Of a DNA stretch of 64,000 bases, positions 35,182 to 43,976 are shown piece by piece. A program made the translations under genes and the position numbers. This DNA comes from Sinomonas notoginsengisoli (lineage in GTDB: Bacteria > Actinomycetota > Actinomycetes > Actinomycetales > Micrococcaceae), in NCBI RefSeq assembly GCF_021554725.1, contig NZ_JAIZDP010000009.1:1-64000 (forward strand), given 5' to 3'. Within the stretch, counting starts at the first letter, position 1, and each line of letters opens with the position of its first letter. The notes under the pieces were generated by a model. The model did no database searches. It had not been told where the DNA came from and was given only the letters and a program-made list of their open reading frames with translations.

Positions 35182-36564
35182 TCAGATCCAGTAGCGCTCG
35201 TCCTCGGTGTCGCCAGGGTGCTGGCGGACCATGCCAGCTGCGAGCGTGTTGCCGTCCTGCGGGTCGATGATGAGGAACGCCCCGGTGCGTCGGTGCGCGG
35301 CGTACGGCTCGAGCGGCAGCGGCGCGGCCAGGCGGATCTGGACCTCGCCGATGTCGTTGAGCTCAAGGCCGGATGCAGGTGCCACCTCGAAGGAATCGAG
35401 GTCCAGCTTCCCGGTCACCGCCCGCACGTGCCCGCGAACCGTGGAGGTCCCGTGCTTGACGAGCACCTTCGCGCCCTCGCGCAGCGGCTTCGACGACAGC
35501 CAGGCCAGCGACCCGTACAGGTCTGCCGTGCTCTCCGGCAGCGTGCTGGCGGCGGCAATCGTGTCGCCGCGGGCCACGTCGAACTCGTCCGCGAGGCGCA
35601 GCGCCACGGACAGCGGTGCGGCGGCCTCCTCAAGCGTCCGGCCCGCGACGTCGATCCCCACCACGGTCGTCTCGCGCGCGGGCTGGCCCGGGGTCACAAC
35701 GGCGACCCGGTCGCCCACGCGCACCACGCCCTCGGTCACCTGGCCGGCGTAGGCGCGGTAGTCGCGGAACTCGGCCTCGTCCAGCCCCGGCGCGAGGGCG
35801 CCCTGCGGCCGGATCACGGTCTGCACGGGGAACCGGAATGCCTCGGCCTGTGCCCCGGCTTCGCCCGACAGCTCGTCCATGCTCGGCAGCGACTCGAGCA
35901 GCTCGATCAGCGTGGGCCCCGCGTACCAAGGCGTGCGATCGGACGGGTCCACGACGTTGTCCCCGTCGAGCGCGGACACCGGGACGGCCACCGCCTCCCG
36001 CAGGCCGAGCTCGGAAGCCAGCCGCGCGACGTCGTGCGCAATAGCTGTGAATACAGGCTCCGAGAAGTCCACGAGGTCGATCTTGTTCACCGCCACCACC
36101 ACGTGCGGCACGCGGAGGAGCGCGGCGACGGAGAGGTGCCGCCGCGTCTGCTCGAGCACGCCCTTGCGCGCGTCGATGAGCAGCACCACAGCGTCCGCGG
36201 TCGAGGCGCCCGTGACCGTGTTCTTCGTGTACTGCACGTGGCCAGGGCAGTCGGCGAGGATGAACGTGCGGCGATCGGTCGCGAAGTAGCGGTACGCAAC
36301 GTCGATCGTGATGCCCTGCTCGCGCTCGGCCCGCAGGCCGTCGGTGAGGAGCGCAAGGTCCAGGCCGCCGCGCTCGCCGCCGAAGCCGCGGTCGGCGGAC
36401 GTGCGGGCCACCGCATCGAGCTGGTCAGCGAGGATCACCTTCGAGTCGTGCAGGAGGCGTCCCACGAGGGTGGACTTGCCGTCGTCAACCGAGCCCGCGG
36501 TCGCGAGTCGGAACAACGTTCCGGAAGGCACAGTCCCCTCAGCCAGCGTGGTCTCAGCAGTCAT
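35182..36564 (-). CDS. cysN: Sulfate adenylyltransferase subunit 1 (GTPase)
   Basis: GTPase subunit of ATP sulfurylase, 460 residues. GSVDDGKST (residues 24-32) is the P-loop, DCPGHVQYTKN the G3 and VAVNKIDLVDF the G4 motif; beta-barrel domains follow as in elongation factors. With CysD it activates sulfate to adenosine phosphosulfate. There is no fused APS kinase (CysC) domain, in keeping with direct APS reduction by CysH here. Its ATG overlaps the cysD stop by one base (TGATG). Confidence 0.95.
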   Translation of the reverse strand: MTAETTLAEGTVPSGTLFRLATAGSVDDGKSTLVGRLLHDSKVILADQLDAVARTSADRGFGGERGGLDLALLTDGLRAEREQGITIDVAYRYFATDRRTFILADCPGHVQYTKNTVTGASTADAVVLLIDARKGVLEQTRRHLSVAALLRVPHVVVAVNKIDLVDFSEPVFTAIAHDVARLASELGLREAVAVPVSALDGDNVVDPSDRTPWYAGPTLIELLESLPSMDELSGEAGAQAEAFRFPVQTVIRPQGALAPGLDEAEFRDYRAYAGQVTEGVVRVGDRVAVVTPGQPARETTVVGIDVAGRTLEEAAAPLSVALRLADEFDVARGDTIAAASTLPESTADLYGSLAWLSSKPLREGAKVLVKHGTSTVRGHVRAVTGKLDLDSFEVAPASGLELNDIGEVQIRLAAPLPLEPYAAHRRTGAFLIIDPQDGNTLAAGMVRQHPGDTEDERYWI

Positions 36565-37508
36565 CAGAAGTACCCGTCCTTCTTGCGGTCTTCCATGGCC
36601 GCCTCGGAAATGCGGTCGTCCGCGCGGGTCGCCCCGCGCTCGGTCAGCGTCGACGCCGCCACCTCGCGCACCACGTCCGCCACGGTGAACGCATCGGAGA
36701 GCACGGCGCCGGTGCAGGACATGTCCCCCACCGTCCGGTAGCGCACCGTACGCACGACGACGTCCTCCCCCTCGCGCGGCCGGCTCACCTCACCGACGGC
36801 TCGCCACATGCCGTCGCGGACGAACACGTCGCGGTCATGGGCGTAGTAGATGGAGGGCAGCTCGATTCCCTCGCGCTCGATGTACCGCCAGATGTCCAGC
36901 TCGGTCCAGTTCGAGATGGGAAACGCACGCACGTGCTGGCCCACGGTGTGGCGCCCGTTGTAGAGGTTCCACAGCTCGGGGCGCTGGTTGCGTGGGTCCC
37001 ACTGGCCGAACTCGTCGCGCAGGGACAGGATGCGCTCCTTGGCGCGGGCCTTGTCCTCGTCGCGGCGGCCGCCGCCGAACACGGCGTCGAACCTGTTCCG
37101 CTCGATCGCGTCCAGCAGCGGGACGGTCTGGAGCGGGTTGCGTGTGCCGTCGGCCCGCTCGGCGAGCTCACCGCGGTCGATGAACTCCTGCACCGAGCCG
37201 ACCACGAGCCTGAGCCCGAGCCGCGCCACGGTGCGGTCGCGGAAGTCGAGCACCTCAGGGAAGTTGTGGCCCGTGTCCACGTGCAGGACGGGGAACGGGA
37301 TGCGGCCGGGCCAGAAGGCCTTGGCCGCGAGGTGCAGCATGACCACGGAGTCCTTGCCGCCGGAGAACAGCATGGCGGGGCGCTCGAACTCCGCGACGAC
37401 CTCGCGGATGATGTGGATCGACTCGGCCTCGAGGGCGTCGAGGAGGGGCAGGGCCGGAGCCGGCACGGCCGTGCTCGCTCCGGCTGTCTCTTCTACTTGG
37501 ATGCTCAT
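36564..37508 (-). CDS. cysD: Sulfate adenylyltransferase subunit 2
   Basis: Adenylyl-transferring subunit of ATP sulfurylase, 314 residues. FSGGKDSVVM (around residue 50) is the PP-loop that binds ATP; the C-terminal GAAMEDRKKDGYF-like end (actual ISEAAMEDRKKDGYF) is conserved in CysD. The ATG at 37508 overlaps the cysH stop codon by 4 bases. Part of the sir-cysH-cysD-cysN operon. Confidence 0.96.
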   Translation of the reverse strand: MSIQVEETAGASTAVPAPALPLLDALEAESIHIIREVVAEFERPAMLFSGGKDSVVMLHLAAKAFWPGRIPFPVLHVDTGHNFPEVLDFRDRTVARLGLRLVVGSVQEFIDRGELAERADGTRNPLQTVPLLDAIERNRFDAVFGGGRRDEDKARAKERILSLRDEFGQWDPRNQRPELWNLYNGRHTVGQHVRAFPISNWTELDIWRYIEREGIELPSIYYAHDRDVFVRDGMWRAVGEVSRPREGEDVVVRTVRYRTVGDMSCTGAVLSDAFTVADVVREVAASTLTERGATRADDRISEAAMEDRKKDGYF

Positions 37509-38254
37509 ACGTGGAGTCCGCATTCTGTCTTGTCAGTGCCGGACCAGCGGCCGGCACGGGGATCTTCTCCTGGGGCAACGGGGCGCGTACAGGGCGCACA
37601 GCCGATCGAAGGGAACCCTTGGGCAAGGAGTGGATTGACGGGCAGGATGTTGTCCTCGGAGTACTGCATGAGTTGGTCGAAGGACCAGGCGGCGACGGGG
37701 TTCACCTTGACGAGGCCGTTCTTCTCGTCCCAGACCACGAGCGGCGTGTTGGTGCGGGTCGGTGCCTCGTCACGGCGCACGCCGGTGAACCAGAGCTCGT
37801 AGCCGGCAAGGGACCGGTGCAGCGGCTCGACCTTGCGCAGGGCGCAGCAGCGGCCCGGGTCGCGGGAGAAGAGGTCCTTACCCTCGGCCGCATCCTGCTC
37901 CGCGACGGTCTGCTGCGGGGTCACGTCGACGATCGTCACGCGCAGGTTCTCGGCTATTTCGTTCCGGGTCTGGTACGTCTCGGGGAAGTGGTAGCCCGTG
38001 TCGAGGAAGAGGACGTCCACGCCCGGCAGCTGGTCGGCAACCAAGGCGGGCAGGACGGCGTCGGCCATCGAACAGGCGACGGCCGCGGCCTCCACCGAGA
38101 AGTTCCTGGCCACCCAGCCGATCACCTCGCCGGCCGAAGCGTTCCAGCCGAGCTCCGCGGCGCCGGACTCGGCCAATGCCCTGAGCTCCTCGGCGGAGCG
38201 CTTCGCGGGCTTCGACTCAGCTCCACTCCGCTCAACCACTCTGGCATCCGTCAC
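37505..38254 (-). CDS. cysH: Adenylylsulfate (APS) reductase
   Basis: Thiol-dependent reductase of about 249 residues that converts APS to sulfite. GRCCALRK and GCAPCTRP supply the CC/CXXC cysteines of a (4Fe-4S) cluster, marking an APS- rather than PAPS-reductase, and KTECGLH holds the catalytic cysteine at the C-terminus. The start is GTG at 38254, overlapping the sir stop by 4 bases. The first 20 codons contain a sequence resembling the REP-like palindrome found after cysN. Confidence 0.94.
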   Translation of the reverse strand: MTDARVVERSGAESKPAKRSAEELRALAESGAAELGWNASAGEVIGWVARNFSVEAAAVACSMADAVLPALVADQLPGVDVLFLDTGYHFPETYQTRNEIAENLRVTIVDVTPQQTVAEQDAAEGKDLFSRDPGRCCALRKVEPLHRSLAGYELWFTGVRRDEAPTRTNTPLVVWDEKNGLVKVNPVAAWSFDQLMQYSEDNILPVNPLLAQGFPSIGCAPCTRPVAPGEDPRAGRWSGTDKTECGLHV

Positions 38255-39999
38255 GTCAAGTCCTCCTCGTCCGCGGCATGCGCCCACTCGGCGAAGGTCT
38301 GCTCCTCGCCCACACGGTCGGCGAGGTACCGGCGGGTGACGCGCTCGACGTAGTCGGGCAGGTCCTCGACCGTGACCTTGAGGCCGCGCACGGTGCGGCC
38401 GGTGCCGGCCTCCTCGCGGGAGTCGGAGGCGAGACCGCCGCCCAAGTGGACCTGGAAGCCGGGGGTCTGGCCGCCGTCGCCGTCAGGCAGGAGCTGGCCC
38501 TTCAGCCCGATATCCGCCGTCTGGATGCGCGCGCACGAGTTGGGGCAGCCGTTGATGTGCAGGGTGAGGGGCCGCAGGAGGCGATTCGCGCCGTCGTCCG
38601 CGGTGCTCTCCGGGGTCTCCGGCCCAAACCGCTTCTCGAGCTCGTCGATCGCTGCCGAGGCGGTGTCCTTCGTGTCCACGATCGCGAGCTTGCAGAACTC
38701 GATGCCGGTGCAGGCGATGGTCGAGCGGCGCCACGGGCTCGGGTTGGCGTAGAGGCCCAGCTCCTCGAGGCCGGCCACGAGCGAGTCCACGCGGTCCGGC
38801 TCGACGTCCAGCACCACGATCTTCTGGTGTGGCGTGGTGCGCAGGCGCGCAGAGCCGTGGGCCTCGATGAGGTCTGCGAGCTTCAGCAGGGTCTCACCGG
38901 AGACGCGGCCCACGGTCGGTGTGGCGCCGACGTAGAAGCGGCCGTCCTTCTGGCGGTGCACGCCCACGTGGTCGCCCGGCGTCGTGGGCTTCTCGGCGGC
39001 CGGCCCGTCCGGGAGCGGGCTGTCGAGATACTCGGTCTCGAGGATGTGCCGGAACTTCTCGGCACCCCAGTCGGCCACGAGGTACTTGAGGCGGGCGCGG
39101 TTGCGCAAGCGCCGGTAGCCGTAGTCGCGGAAGATGCTGGTCACGCCGACCCATGCCTCCGCGGCCCGGGAGGGCTCCACGAAAGCGCCGAGCCGGACGG
39201 CGATGTGCGCCGAGGTCGAGAGGCCCCCGCCCACCCACAGGTCGTAGCCCGGGCCCAGCTCGGGGTGCACCACTGCGACGAGCGCGAAGTCGTTGATTTC
39301 GTGGACCACGTCCTGGGACGGGTGGCCCGTGATGGCCGTCTTGTACTTGCGCGGGAGGTTCGCGAAGCTGTCGTCGCCGATGTAGCGGTCCGCGATCTCG
39401 CGGATGGCCGGGGAGGGGTCGAGGATCTCGTCAGCGGCGATGCCGGCCACCGGGGAGCCGAGGATCACGCGCGGGACGTCGCCGCACGCCTCGGTGGTGC
39501 GCAGCCCCACGGATTCGAGCCGGCGCCAGATCTCGGGCACGTTCTCGATCTCCACCCAGTGCAGCTGGATGTTCTGGCGGTCCGTGATGTCCGCGGTACC
39601 GCGGGCGAAGTCGCGGGAGATGGCGCCGATCACGCGCAGCTGCTCGGTGGTGAGCGCGCCGCCATCGATCCGCACGCGCATCATGAAGTAGCGGTCCTCG
39701 AGCTCGTGCGGCTCGAGGGTCGCCGTCTTGCCCCCGTCGATCCCCGGCTTGCGCTGGGTGTAGAGGCCCCACCAGCGGAAGCGGCCGTGCAGGTCGGTCG
39801 GGTCGATCGAGTCAAAGCCGCCGGCCGCGTAGATCGTCTCGATCCGCTCGCGGACACTGAGGCCGCCGTCCTCCTGTTTCCAGACCTCATTGGAGTTGAG
39901 CGGCTCGGTGCCGTCCACCTTCCACTGCCCGTTGGGCTTGGAGGCGCGCGGCTTGGGGCTCTTGGCCTCCGTGCGGGGGCGGGTGGCAGTCTCCGTCAT
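38251..39999 (-). CDS. sir: Ferredoxin-dependent sulfite/nitrite reductase
   Basis: Siroheme and (4Fe-4S) reductase of 582 residues. IACTGIEFCKLAI and HINGCPNSCARIQ provide the four cluster cysteines, the last bridging to siroheme; TDITDRQNIQLHWVE is the siroheme-binding loop. The family includes nitrite reductases (NirA), but the position at the head of cysH-cysD-cysN points to sulfite reduction. Electrons would come from ferredoxin, for which FprA copies are encoded in the window. The ATG at 39999 is chosen over an upstream in-frame start for family fit. Confidence 0.93.
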   Translation of the reverse strand: MTETATRPRTEAKSPKPRASKPNGQWKVDGTEPLNSNEVWKQEDGGLSVRERIETIYAAGGFDSIDPTDLHGRFRWWGLYTQRKPGIDGGKTATLEPHELEDRYFMMRVRIDGGALTTEQLRVIGAISRDFARGTADITDRQNIQLHWVEIENVPEIWRRLESVGLRTTEACGDVPRVILGSPVAGIAADEILDPSPAIREIADRYIGDDSFANLPRKYKTAITGHPSQDVVHEINDFALVAVVHPELGPGYDLWVGGGLSTSAHIAVRLGAFVEPSRAAEAWVGVTSIFRDYGYRRLRNRARLKYLVADWGAEKFRHILETEYLDSPLPDGPAAEKPTTPGDHVGVHRQKDGRFYVGATPTVGRVSGETLLKLADLIEAHGSARLRTTPHQKIVVLDVEPDRVDSLVAGLEELGLYANPSPWRRSTIACTGIEFCKLAIVDTKDTASAAIDELEKRFGPETPESTADDGANRLLRPLTLHINGCPNSCARIQTADIGLKGQLLPDGDGGQTPGFQVHLGGGLASDSREEAGTGRTVRGLKVTVEDLPDYVERVTRRYLADRVGEEQTFAEWAHAADEEDLT

Positions 40000-40070
40000 G
40001 CGTCCGAGGGTACGGACAGGGCCCAGCCCGCCTCTACGGCGCCGAAACGAGGGGTCACCGAGCGACGCAT
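39996..40070 (-). CDS. Possible coupled upstream frame of sir
   Basis: A 24-codon frame starting MRRSVTPRFGAVEAGW ends in an ATGA overlap with the sir start codon. The overlap would couple its translation to sir, as for leader frames. It has no clear ribosome binding site and no cysteine, so it may be chance. Confidence 0.22.
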   Translation of the reverse strand: MRRSVTPRFGAVEAGWALSVPSDA

Positions 40071-40158
40071 TTCGTCGCACTCGCCACCATCTGTGGCGGG
40101 TCCCTTGACTCCCACGCCCGCACCCACTTCGGCTAGGCCAAACGGAGGGTGGGGCGCG

Positions 40159-41373
40159 TCAGTGGCCGAAGGAGGTCCAGGGGTGGGTCGCGCCGTAGCG
40201 CCGGAGCCACAGCGCCAGCCCCACGCACACCAGATAGCCCGCGCCGACGGCCAGCCACCCGGCGCTGTACGCCCCGGTCGCGTCGGCCAGGACGCCCATG
40301 AGGAGCGGGCCGAGTGAGAACCCGGTGTACATTCCCGCGGCGAGGACACCCGAGGCAACGCCGATCCGGTCCGAGGGGACCACCACGAGGGTGGCCGCGT
40401 TCATGATCACGTTGGCGCCCAGCACGGTTGCCCCGTGCAGGGCCACGCCGATCCAGATGAGCCACGGCTGATGCAGGGTGCCCGCGCCGAGCAGGCACAG
40501 CACCCCCACCACGGCGCCGAGCGAGAGCGTGAACAGGAGCCCGGACGGCCGCGCCCCGCGGGCCATGCGCCGGCCCCACAGGATGCGCGAGGACACCCCG
40601 ACGATGCCTGACACGCCAGCCGCCGCGCCTGCCAGCACGAGCGGGAAGTCCAGCTCGCGCACGGCGAACAGCGGCAGGTACACGTTGGTGGCCTGCATCC
40701 CGAGGCCCGAGAAGAACGCGAATCCGGCGAACAGCCACACCGAGAACGGAAGGGGACCGCCGGAGCCGTGGGCCGTGGCGGTGCGCCGGTTGGCGGGCTC
40801 GGCGGGGACCTGAGTGAACCCGTACGCGAGCAGGCCCAGCGCGATGACCGCAGCGAGCCCGAACGCGCCCTGCCAGCCCAGCCACAGCGCCACGGCCGGG
40901 AAGAACAGGCCCGAGAAGAGCTGGCTGGCCTGCACGCCGGACTGCTTGACGCCGATCCACCCGGGTCGCTTGTGCGTGGGCACACGGGTGACGATCACGC
41001 GGTTCGTGGTCGGATTCGAGATCGACTGGGCAGGCCCGGCGAGGATGACGGCGATCAGCAGCACCCAGAACGCGTTCGCGAGGGCGGCGACGACGAGCGC
41101 CACCACAGTGCCTCCGAAGATGAGCACGAGCTGGGTCCGCATCGTCGCTCGGTCGCTGAGCCGGCCGAGGGAGAAGCTGCTCACCGCCGCGGAGGCGAAC
41201 ACGGCACCGGCCAGAAGGCCGAACTGGGACTGGCTCATGTCCAGGCTCGCAATGATCAGCGGGCTCACAGCACTCAGCCCGTAATTGAGCAGCGGGCCTA
41301 CGCCCATCGCCGCGGCAAGGACCACAAGGAGGCCGACGGGCGCCTTCTGCGGCACGGAGGCTTGACGGCTCAC
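40159..41373 (-). CDS. MFS transporter in the sulfur assimilation region
   Basis: Twelve-helix transporter of about 404 residues, starting from GTG at 41373, 7 bases after the chelatase gene. MGVGPLLNYGLSAVSPLIIASL opens helix 1, and the loop LGRLSDRATMRTQLVL after helix 2 is an MFS motif A. It belongs to the CynX/NimT-like or related MFS groups. Its place between siroheme synthesis and sulfite reductase genes suggests a role in sulfur or nitrogen compound transport; the substrate cannot be assigned. An ATG at 41451 is an alternative start overlapping the chelatase gene. Confidence 0.8.
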   Translation of the reverse strand: MSRQASVPQKAPVGLLVVLAAAMGVGPLLNYGLSAVSPLIIASLDMSQSQFGLLAGAVFASAAVSSFSLGRLSDRATMRTQLVLIFGGTVVALVVAALANAFWVLLIAVILAGPAQSISNPTTNRVIVTRVPTHKRPGWIGVKQSGVQASQLFSGLFFPAVALWLGWQGAFGLAAVIALGLLAYGFTQVPAEPANRRTATAHGSGGPLPFSVWLFAGFAFFSGLGMQATNVYLPLFAVRELDFPLVLAGAAAGVSGIVGVSSRILWGRRMARGARPSGLLFTLSLGAVVGVLCLLGAGTLHQPWLIWIGVALHGATVLGANVIMNAATLVVVPSDRIGVASGVLAAGMYTGFSLGPLLMGVLADATGAYSAGWLAVGAGYLVCVGLALWLRRYGATHPWTSFGH

Positions 41374-41380
41374 GCGCCGC

Positions 41381-42139
41381 TCACTTTTCCGGACCGGCGG
41401 TGCCGCCGGTGCCGGCCGACGCGATGGCCTCGTCAAACCGGTCCAGGACAATCTGGGCCATCACGGGCGCTGGCAGCAGCGGAGGCGTCACCGAATCGGC
41501 CCCGGCCTTCGCGAGCTGGTCGTGGAAGTAGCCCGGCGCGAGGAGGTAGGAGGCGATGACGACCCGCATGCCGTCGTCCGTCCGGGCCTGCCGCGGCTCC
41601 CCCGGCGCCCGGGCCTCCTCTGCGCGAAGATCCGCCACGGCCTCCGGCACGCTCGGCGATGTGCTCGCCCCATAGCCCGGCAGGACGCGATTCGGGATCC
41701 GGTGCCGGAGCATGTCGGCGAGGGCCTCGACGTCCCGGGCCGCCTGTGGGTTCGAGGAACCGGCGGCGGCGAGCACGACGGCGTCGTCCGCACCCAGCCC
41801 AGCCTCGCCAAGGCGCACCTCGAGGAGGTCGGCAAGCCGCTCGTCAGGCCCGAGAGGCCCCGCCGCAAGCGTCCCGGGCCGCGATGCGACTGCCCTTGCG
41901 ATGTCCACCTTGACGTGGTAGCCCACGCTCAGCAGGAGGGGCACGACGACGGCGCGCGCCTGTGCGGGCAGGCCCGCCACCACGTCCGGAAGCTCGGGGC
42001 CATGCACGTCCACATACGCGTCGCGGACCTCCAGGTCCGGGCGGGCCCCGCGGACCTGGTCGATGAGGGTCAGAATCGCGGCCCGGCCCTCGCGATTGCC
42101 GGTCCCGTGGGCGCACGCAACGAGGATGTCTCGGGTCAT
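41381..42139 (-). CDS. Sirohydrochlorin ferrochelatase-like protein (CbiX/SirB family)
   Basis: Protein of 252 residues made of two CbiX-like halves. The first half has the metal-binding histidines of the family, His11 in CAHGTGN and His75 in GYHVKVDI; the second half keeps YLLAPGYFHDQLA. Such proteins insert iron into sirohydrochlorin to complete siroheme, the step not covered by the CysG fusion at 26251-27546, which lacks a separate chelatase. First gene of the sulfur row; transcribed away from the SUKH-like gene. Confidence 0.86.
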   Translation of the reverse strand: MTRDILVACAHGTGNREGRAAILTLIDQVRGARPDLEVRDAYVDVHGPELPDVVAGLPAQARAVVVPLLLSVGYHVKVDIARAVASRPGTLAAGPLGPDERLADLLEVRLGEAGLGADDAVVLAAAGSSNPQAARDVEALADMLRHRIPNRVLPGYGASTSPSVPEAVADLRAEEARAPGEPRQARTDDGMRVVIASYLLAPGYFHDQLAKAGADSVTPPLLPAPVMAQIVLDRFDEAIASAGTGGTAGPEK

Positions 42140-42209
42140 GAGGCGAGCGTACCCGCCCGCCGTTCACGTCCCGGAAACCAGCACTCAGCCCGCGGTTAGG
42201 ATGAATCCC

Positions 42210-42647
42210 ATGAACGAGATGTTCCTGGAGAGGTTCCGCGCGCTTGTCCCCAAGTACCTCGAGGATCCGTGGCAGCCCGCGGACGGCATCTCGGGGGACG
42301 AGCTCGATGAGGCGCTCGAGGAGCATGCGTTCGCGATTCCCCAGGCGCTTCGAGAGTTCTACCTCGCCCTCGGCGGCTCCGAGCTCATGGAGGCCTACCA
42401 CTACTTCTGGGACCCCGAGGAGCTCGAGGTCGACGAGGAGGGCTTCCTCATGTTCCTCGAGGACGAGGAGGAGCAGTTCACCTGGGGCATCCGCGCTGGC
42501 GACCTCCGCGTCCCCGACCCGATCGTGTACCGCAAGAACAACGCCCGCGGCGAGTGGGTGTCCGAGGACGGCACCTTCTCCGAGTTCACGTTCGACATGT
42601 TCGATTGGGTCTTCAGCGAGGACGACGCGGAAGACGAAGAGGGCTGA
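42210..42647 (+). CDS. SMI1/KNR4 (SUKH)-like protein
   Basis: Acidic protein of 145 residues. FAIPQALREFYLALGGSELM is the typical SUKH core, followed by EELEVDEEGFLMFLEDEEEQ and WGIRAGDLRVPDP. Proteins of this fold are often immunity proteins of polymorphic toxins, but many stand alone, and no toxin gene is visible here. The ATG at 42210 has a better-spaced AGGA than the alternative ATG at 42201. Ends before a strong hairpin. Confidence 0.72.
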   Translation: MNEMFLERFRALVPKYLEDPWQPADGISGDELDEALEEHAFAIPQALREFYLALGGSELMEAYHYFWDPEELEVDEEGFLMFLEDEEEQFTWGIRAGDLRVPDPIVYRKNNARGEWVSEDGTFSEFTFDMFDWVFSEDDAEDEEG

Positions 42648-42752
42648 ACCTTCCCTTGTGAAGTGATTTACCACTATCACTGGACTTTTGACACATCTGT
42701 CATATGCTGGTTTGTGGGTTCACTTTTCTAGCCTCCAGTGAATCCGGGTGCG

Positions 42753-42805
42753 AACGGAAAAGGGCCCTGGGAGTCAGCATTGGCCGACTCCCGGGGCCAT
42801 CCGTT
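42753..42805 (+). terminator. Long hairpin after the SUKH-like gene
   Basis: GGCCCTGGGAGTC (42763-42775) pairs with GACTCCCGGGGCC (42786-42798), with one G-T pair, and AACGGA/TCCGTT flank it (42753-42758, 42800-42805), followed by TTACCC. It ends the upstream transcript and separates it from the repeat array B. Confidence 0.75.
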
Positions 42806-42817
42806 TACCCCCAAACG

Positions 42818-42856
42818 TTGAGGGGTCATGTCCCTACGTTGAGGGGTCATGTCCCT
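42818..42856. repeat. Periodic repeat array B, 5' side of the nuclease-like gene
   Basis: Two identical units TTGAGGGGTCATGTCCCT at 42818-42835 and 42839-42856, exactly 21 bases apart with ACG between. Each unit is itself a hyphenated palindrome (AGGG, CATG core, CCCT). The array ends 67 bases before the start codon at 42924. Confidence 0.92.
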
Positions 42857-42875
42857 GAGCGAACGGCGAGCGGCC

Positions 42876-42895
42876 TGTGGATAACTCAATCCACA
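42876..42895. promoter_or_regulatory. Dyad upstream of the second nuclease-like gene
   Basis: TGTGGATAACTCAATCCACA has 6-bp inverted arms and an 8-base spacer, 28 bases before the ATG. Its left part TGTGGATAA equals a DnaA-box consensus in reverse, but a lone box is not an origin. It may be the operator of this gene. Confidence 0.4.
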
Positions 42896-42923
42896 ATCCC
42901 GCCAACGGTGCCACGATACGGGC

Positions 42924-43847
42924 ATGACTACGCCCACTGCGCTCGAGATCATGCTCTCCTCACCATTCACCTCCGTCGAGGCCCGGCGGCATGGCCTGGA
43001 CTACTTCGACCTCCTCCGACAGAACGTCAGGCACGCGAGCCGCGAACTCTATCTGCCCGGCGACGGCGAGCCAGCTCTCACAGATCGTGTCCGGGCGCAT
43101 CTGGCACTGACCCCGGGCGCGTGGGCGTCACACAGAACCTCGACGGCCCTCCATGGGCTATGGCTCCCAGACTCGTCAAGTGACCAGTCAACGCTCCACC
43201 TCAGCAAGCCCGCCCATCTCCCGCGTGTCAGGCGGGATGGGGTGGTGGGGCACCGGGTCCGCGTCTTGCCCGGCGAGGTCGTGGAGCTTGGGTCCGGCAT
43301 CCTCGCCAGTTCTCCGGCACGGAGCTGGCTCGAGATGGGCAACGAGCTGGGGCCCGTTGCCCTCGTTGCTCTCGGCGATCAGCTCATCCGCAGACCGCGG
43401 CCCAACTTCGAGGGGCGCAGCGAGCCCTACGCCACGAAGGAGTCGCTCGCGAAGATGCTCCGCGACCACTACAAGATGAAGGGGGTAGCGAAATGCCGCG
43501 CGGCTCTGGCCGACATGCGGGTCGGCGCCGATTCCATCCCCGAAACCCTGCTACGCCTGTGCCTGCTGGCCTATGGCTTCCCCGAGCCCGAACTGCAGAT
43601 CGTCCTGAGGCCCAACGACGCGTTCTCCTTCAGCACAGACATGGGCTATCGGAACCTCAAGATCGCCATCCAGTACGACGGCGAGCATCACCTCACCGAC
43701 GACCAGCGCCGACGCGATGCTCGGCGCGATGCGGCATTCCGTGCCGCGGGGTGGGTGGTGATCATCGTGACAGCGGACGACCGCAACGACGACTTCGCCC
43801 GTGTCCGCTCCCAGTTGCGCGCGCTCTTCACCGCCCGCGCAGCGTAG
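42924..43847 (+). CDS. Second DUF559/Vsr-type nuclease-like protein, bracketed by repeats
   Basis: Protein of 307 residues with the same plan as the gene at 18376-19338 but distant in sequence. The N-terminal about 60 residues form the AbiEi-like part; SHRTSTALHGLWLP and the ILASSPARSWLEMG segment are the middle part; the C-terminal nuclease-like fold has Glu207 in IPETLLRL, Asp239 in FSTDMGY and IQYDGEHH with Asp252 and Glu254, followed by RDAAFRAAGWVVIIVTADD, as in Vsr-like endonucleases. The first acidic residue of the ExD pair is Gln250. Stands alone and is enclosed by 21-bp-spaced repeats in opposite orientation on the two sides. Activity and role are not known. Confidence 0.75.
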   Translation: MTTPTALEIMLSSPFTSVEARRHGLDYFDLLRQNVRHASRELYLPGDGEPALTDRVRAHLALTPGAWASHRTSTALHGLWLPDSSSDQSTLHLSKPAHLPRVRRDGVVGHRVRVLPGEVVELGSGILASSPARSWLEMGNELGPVALVALGDQLIRRPRPNFEGRSEPYATKESLAKMLRDHYKMKGVAKCRAALADMRVGADSIPETLLRLCLLAYGFPEPELQIVLRPNDAFSFSTDMGYRNLKIAIQYDGEHHLTDDQRRRDARRDAAFRAAGWVVIIVTADDRNDDFARVRSQLRALFTARAA

Positions 43848-43862
43848 ACGACCAGGTGGCGC

Positions 43863-43922
43863 AGGATTATGACCCCTCAACTTAGGGACATGACCCCTCA
43901 GCCTAGGGACATGACCCCTCAA
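43863..43922. repeat. Periodic repeat array B, 3' side of the nuclease-like gene
   Basis: Three units of AGGGACATGACCCCTCAA, the reverse complement of the array on the 5' side, start at 43863 (three mismatches), 43884 and 43905, exactly 21 bases apart. The array begins 15 bases after the stop codon. With the 5' array it forms inverted repeats enclosing the gene. Confidence 0.92.
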
Positions 43923-43976
43923 CGGGAGAAGGGCAGGAGAAGGTCGGAAGGTCGGAAGGGCGGAAGGGCGGGGGTG

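Noticed and set aside
42210-42647. Immunity protein of a toxin system
   Set aside because: The SUKH fold fits, but no toxin gene or polymorphic toxin context is present.
42876-42884. DnaA box marking a replication origin
   Set aside because: Only one box is present and no dnaA, dnaN or AT-rich unwinding region is near.
42818-43922. Insertion sequence with terminal inverted repeats
   Set aside because: The enclosed protein has no transposase motif and the ends are periodic arrays rather than single terminal repeats; no target-site duplication was identified.
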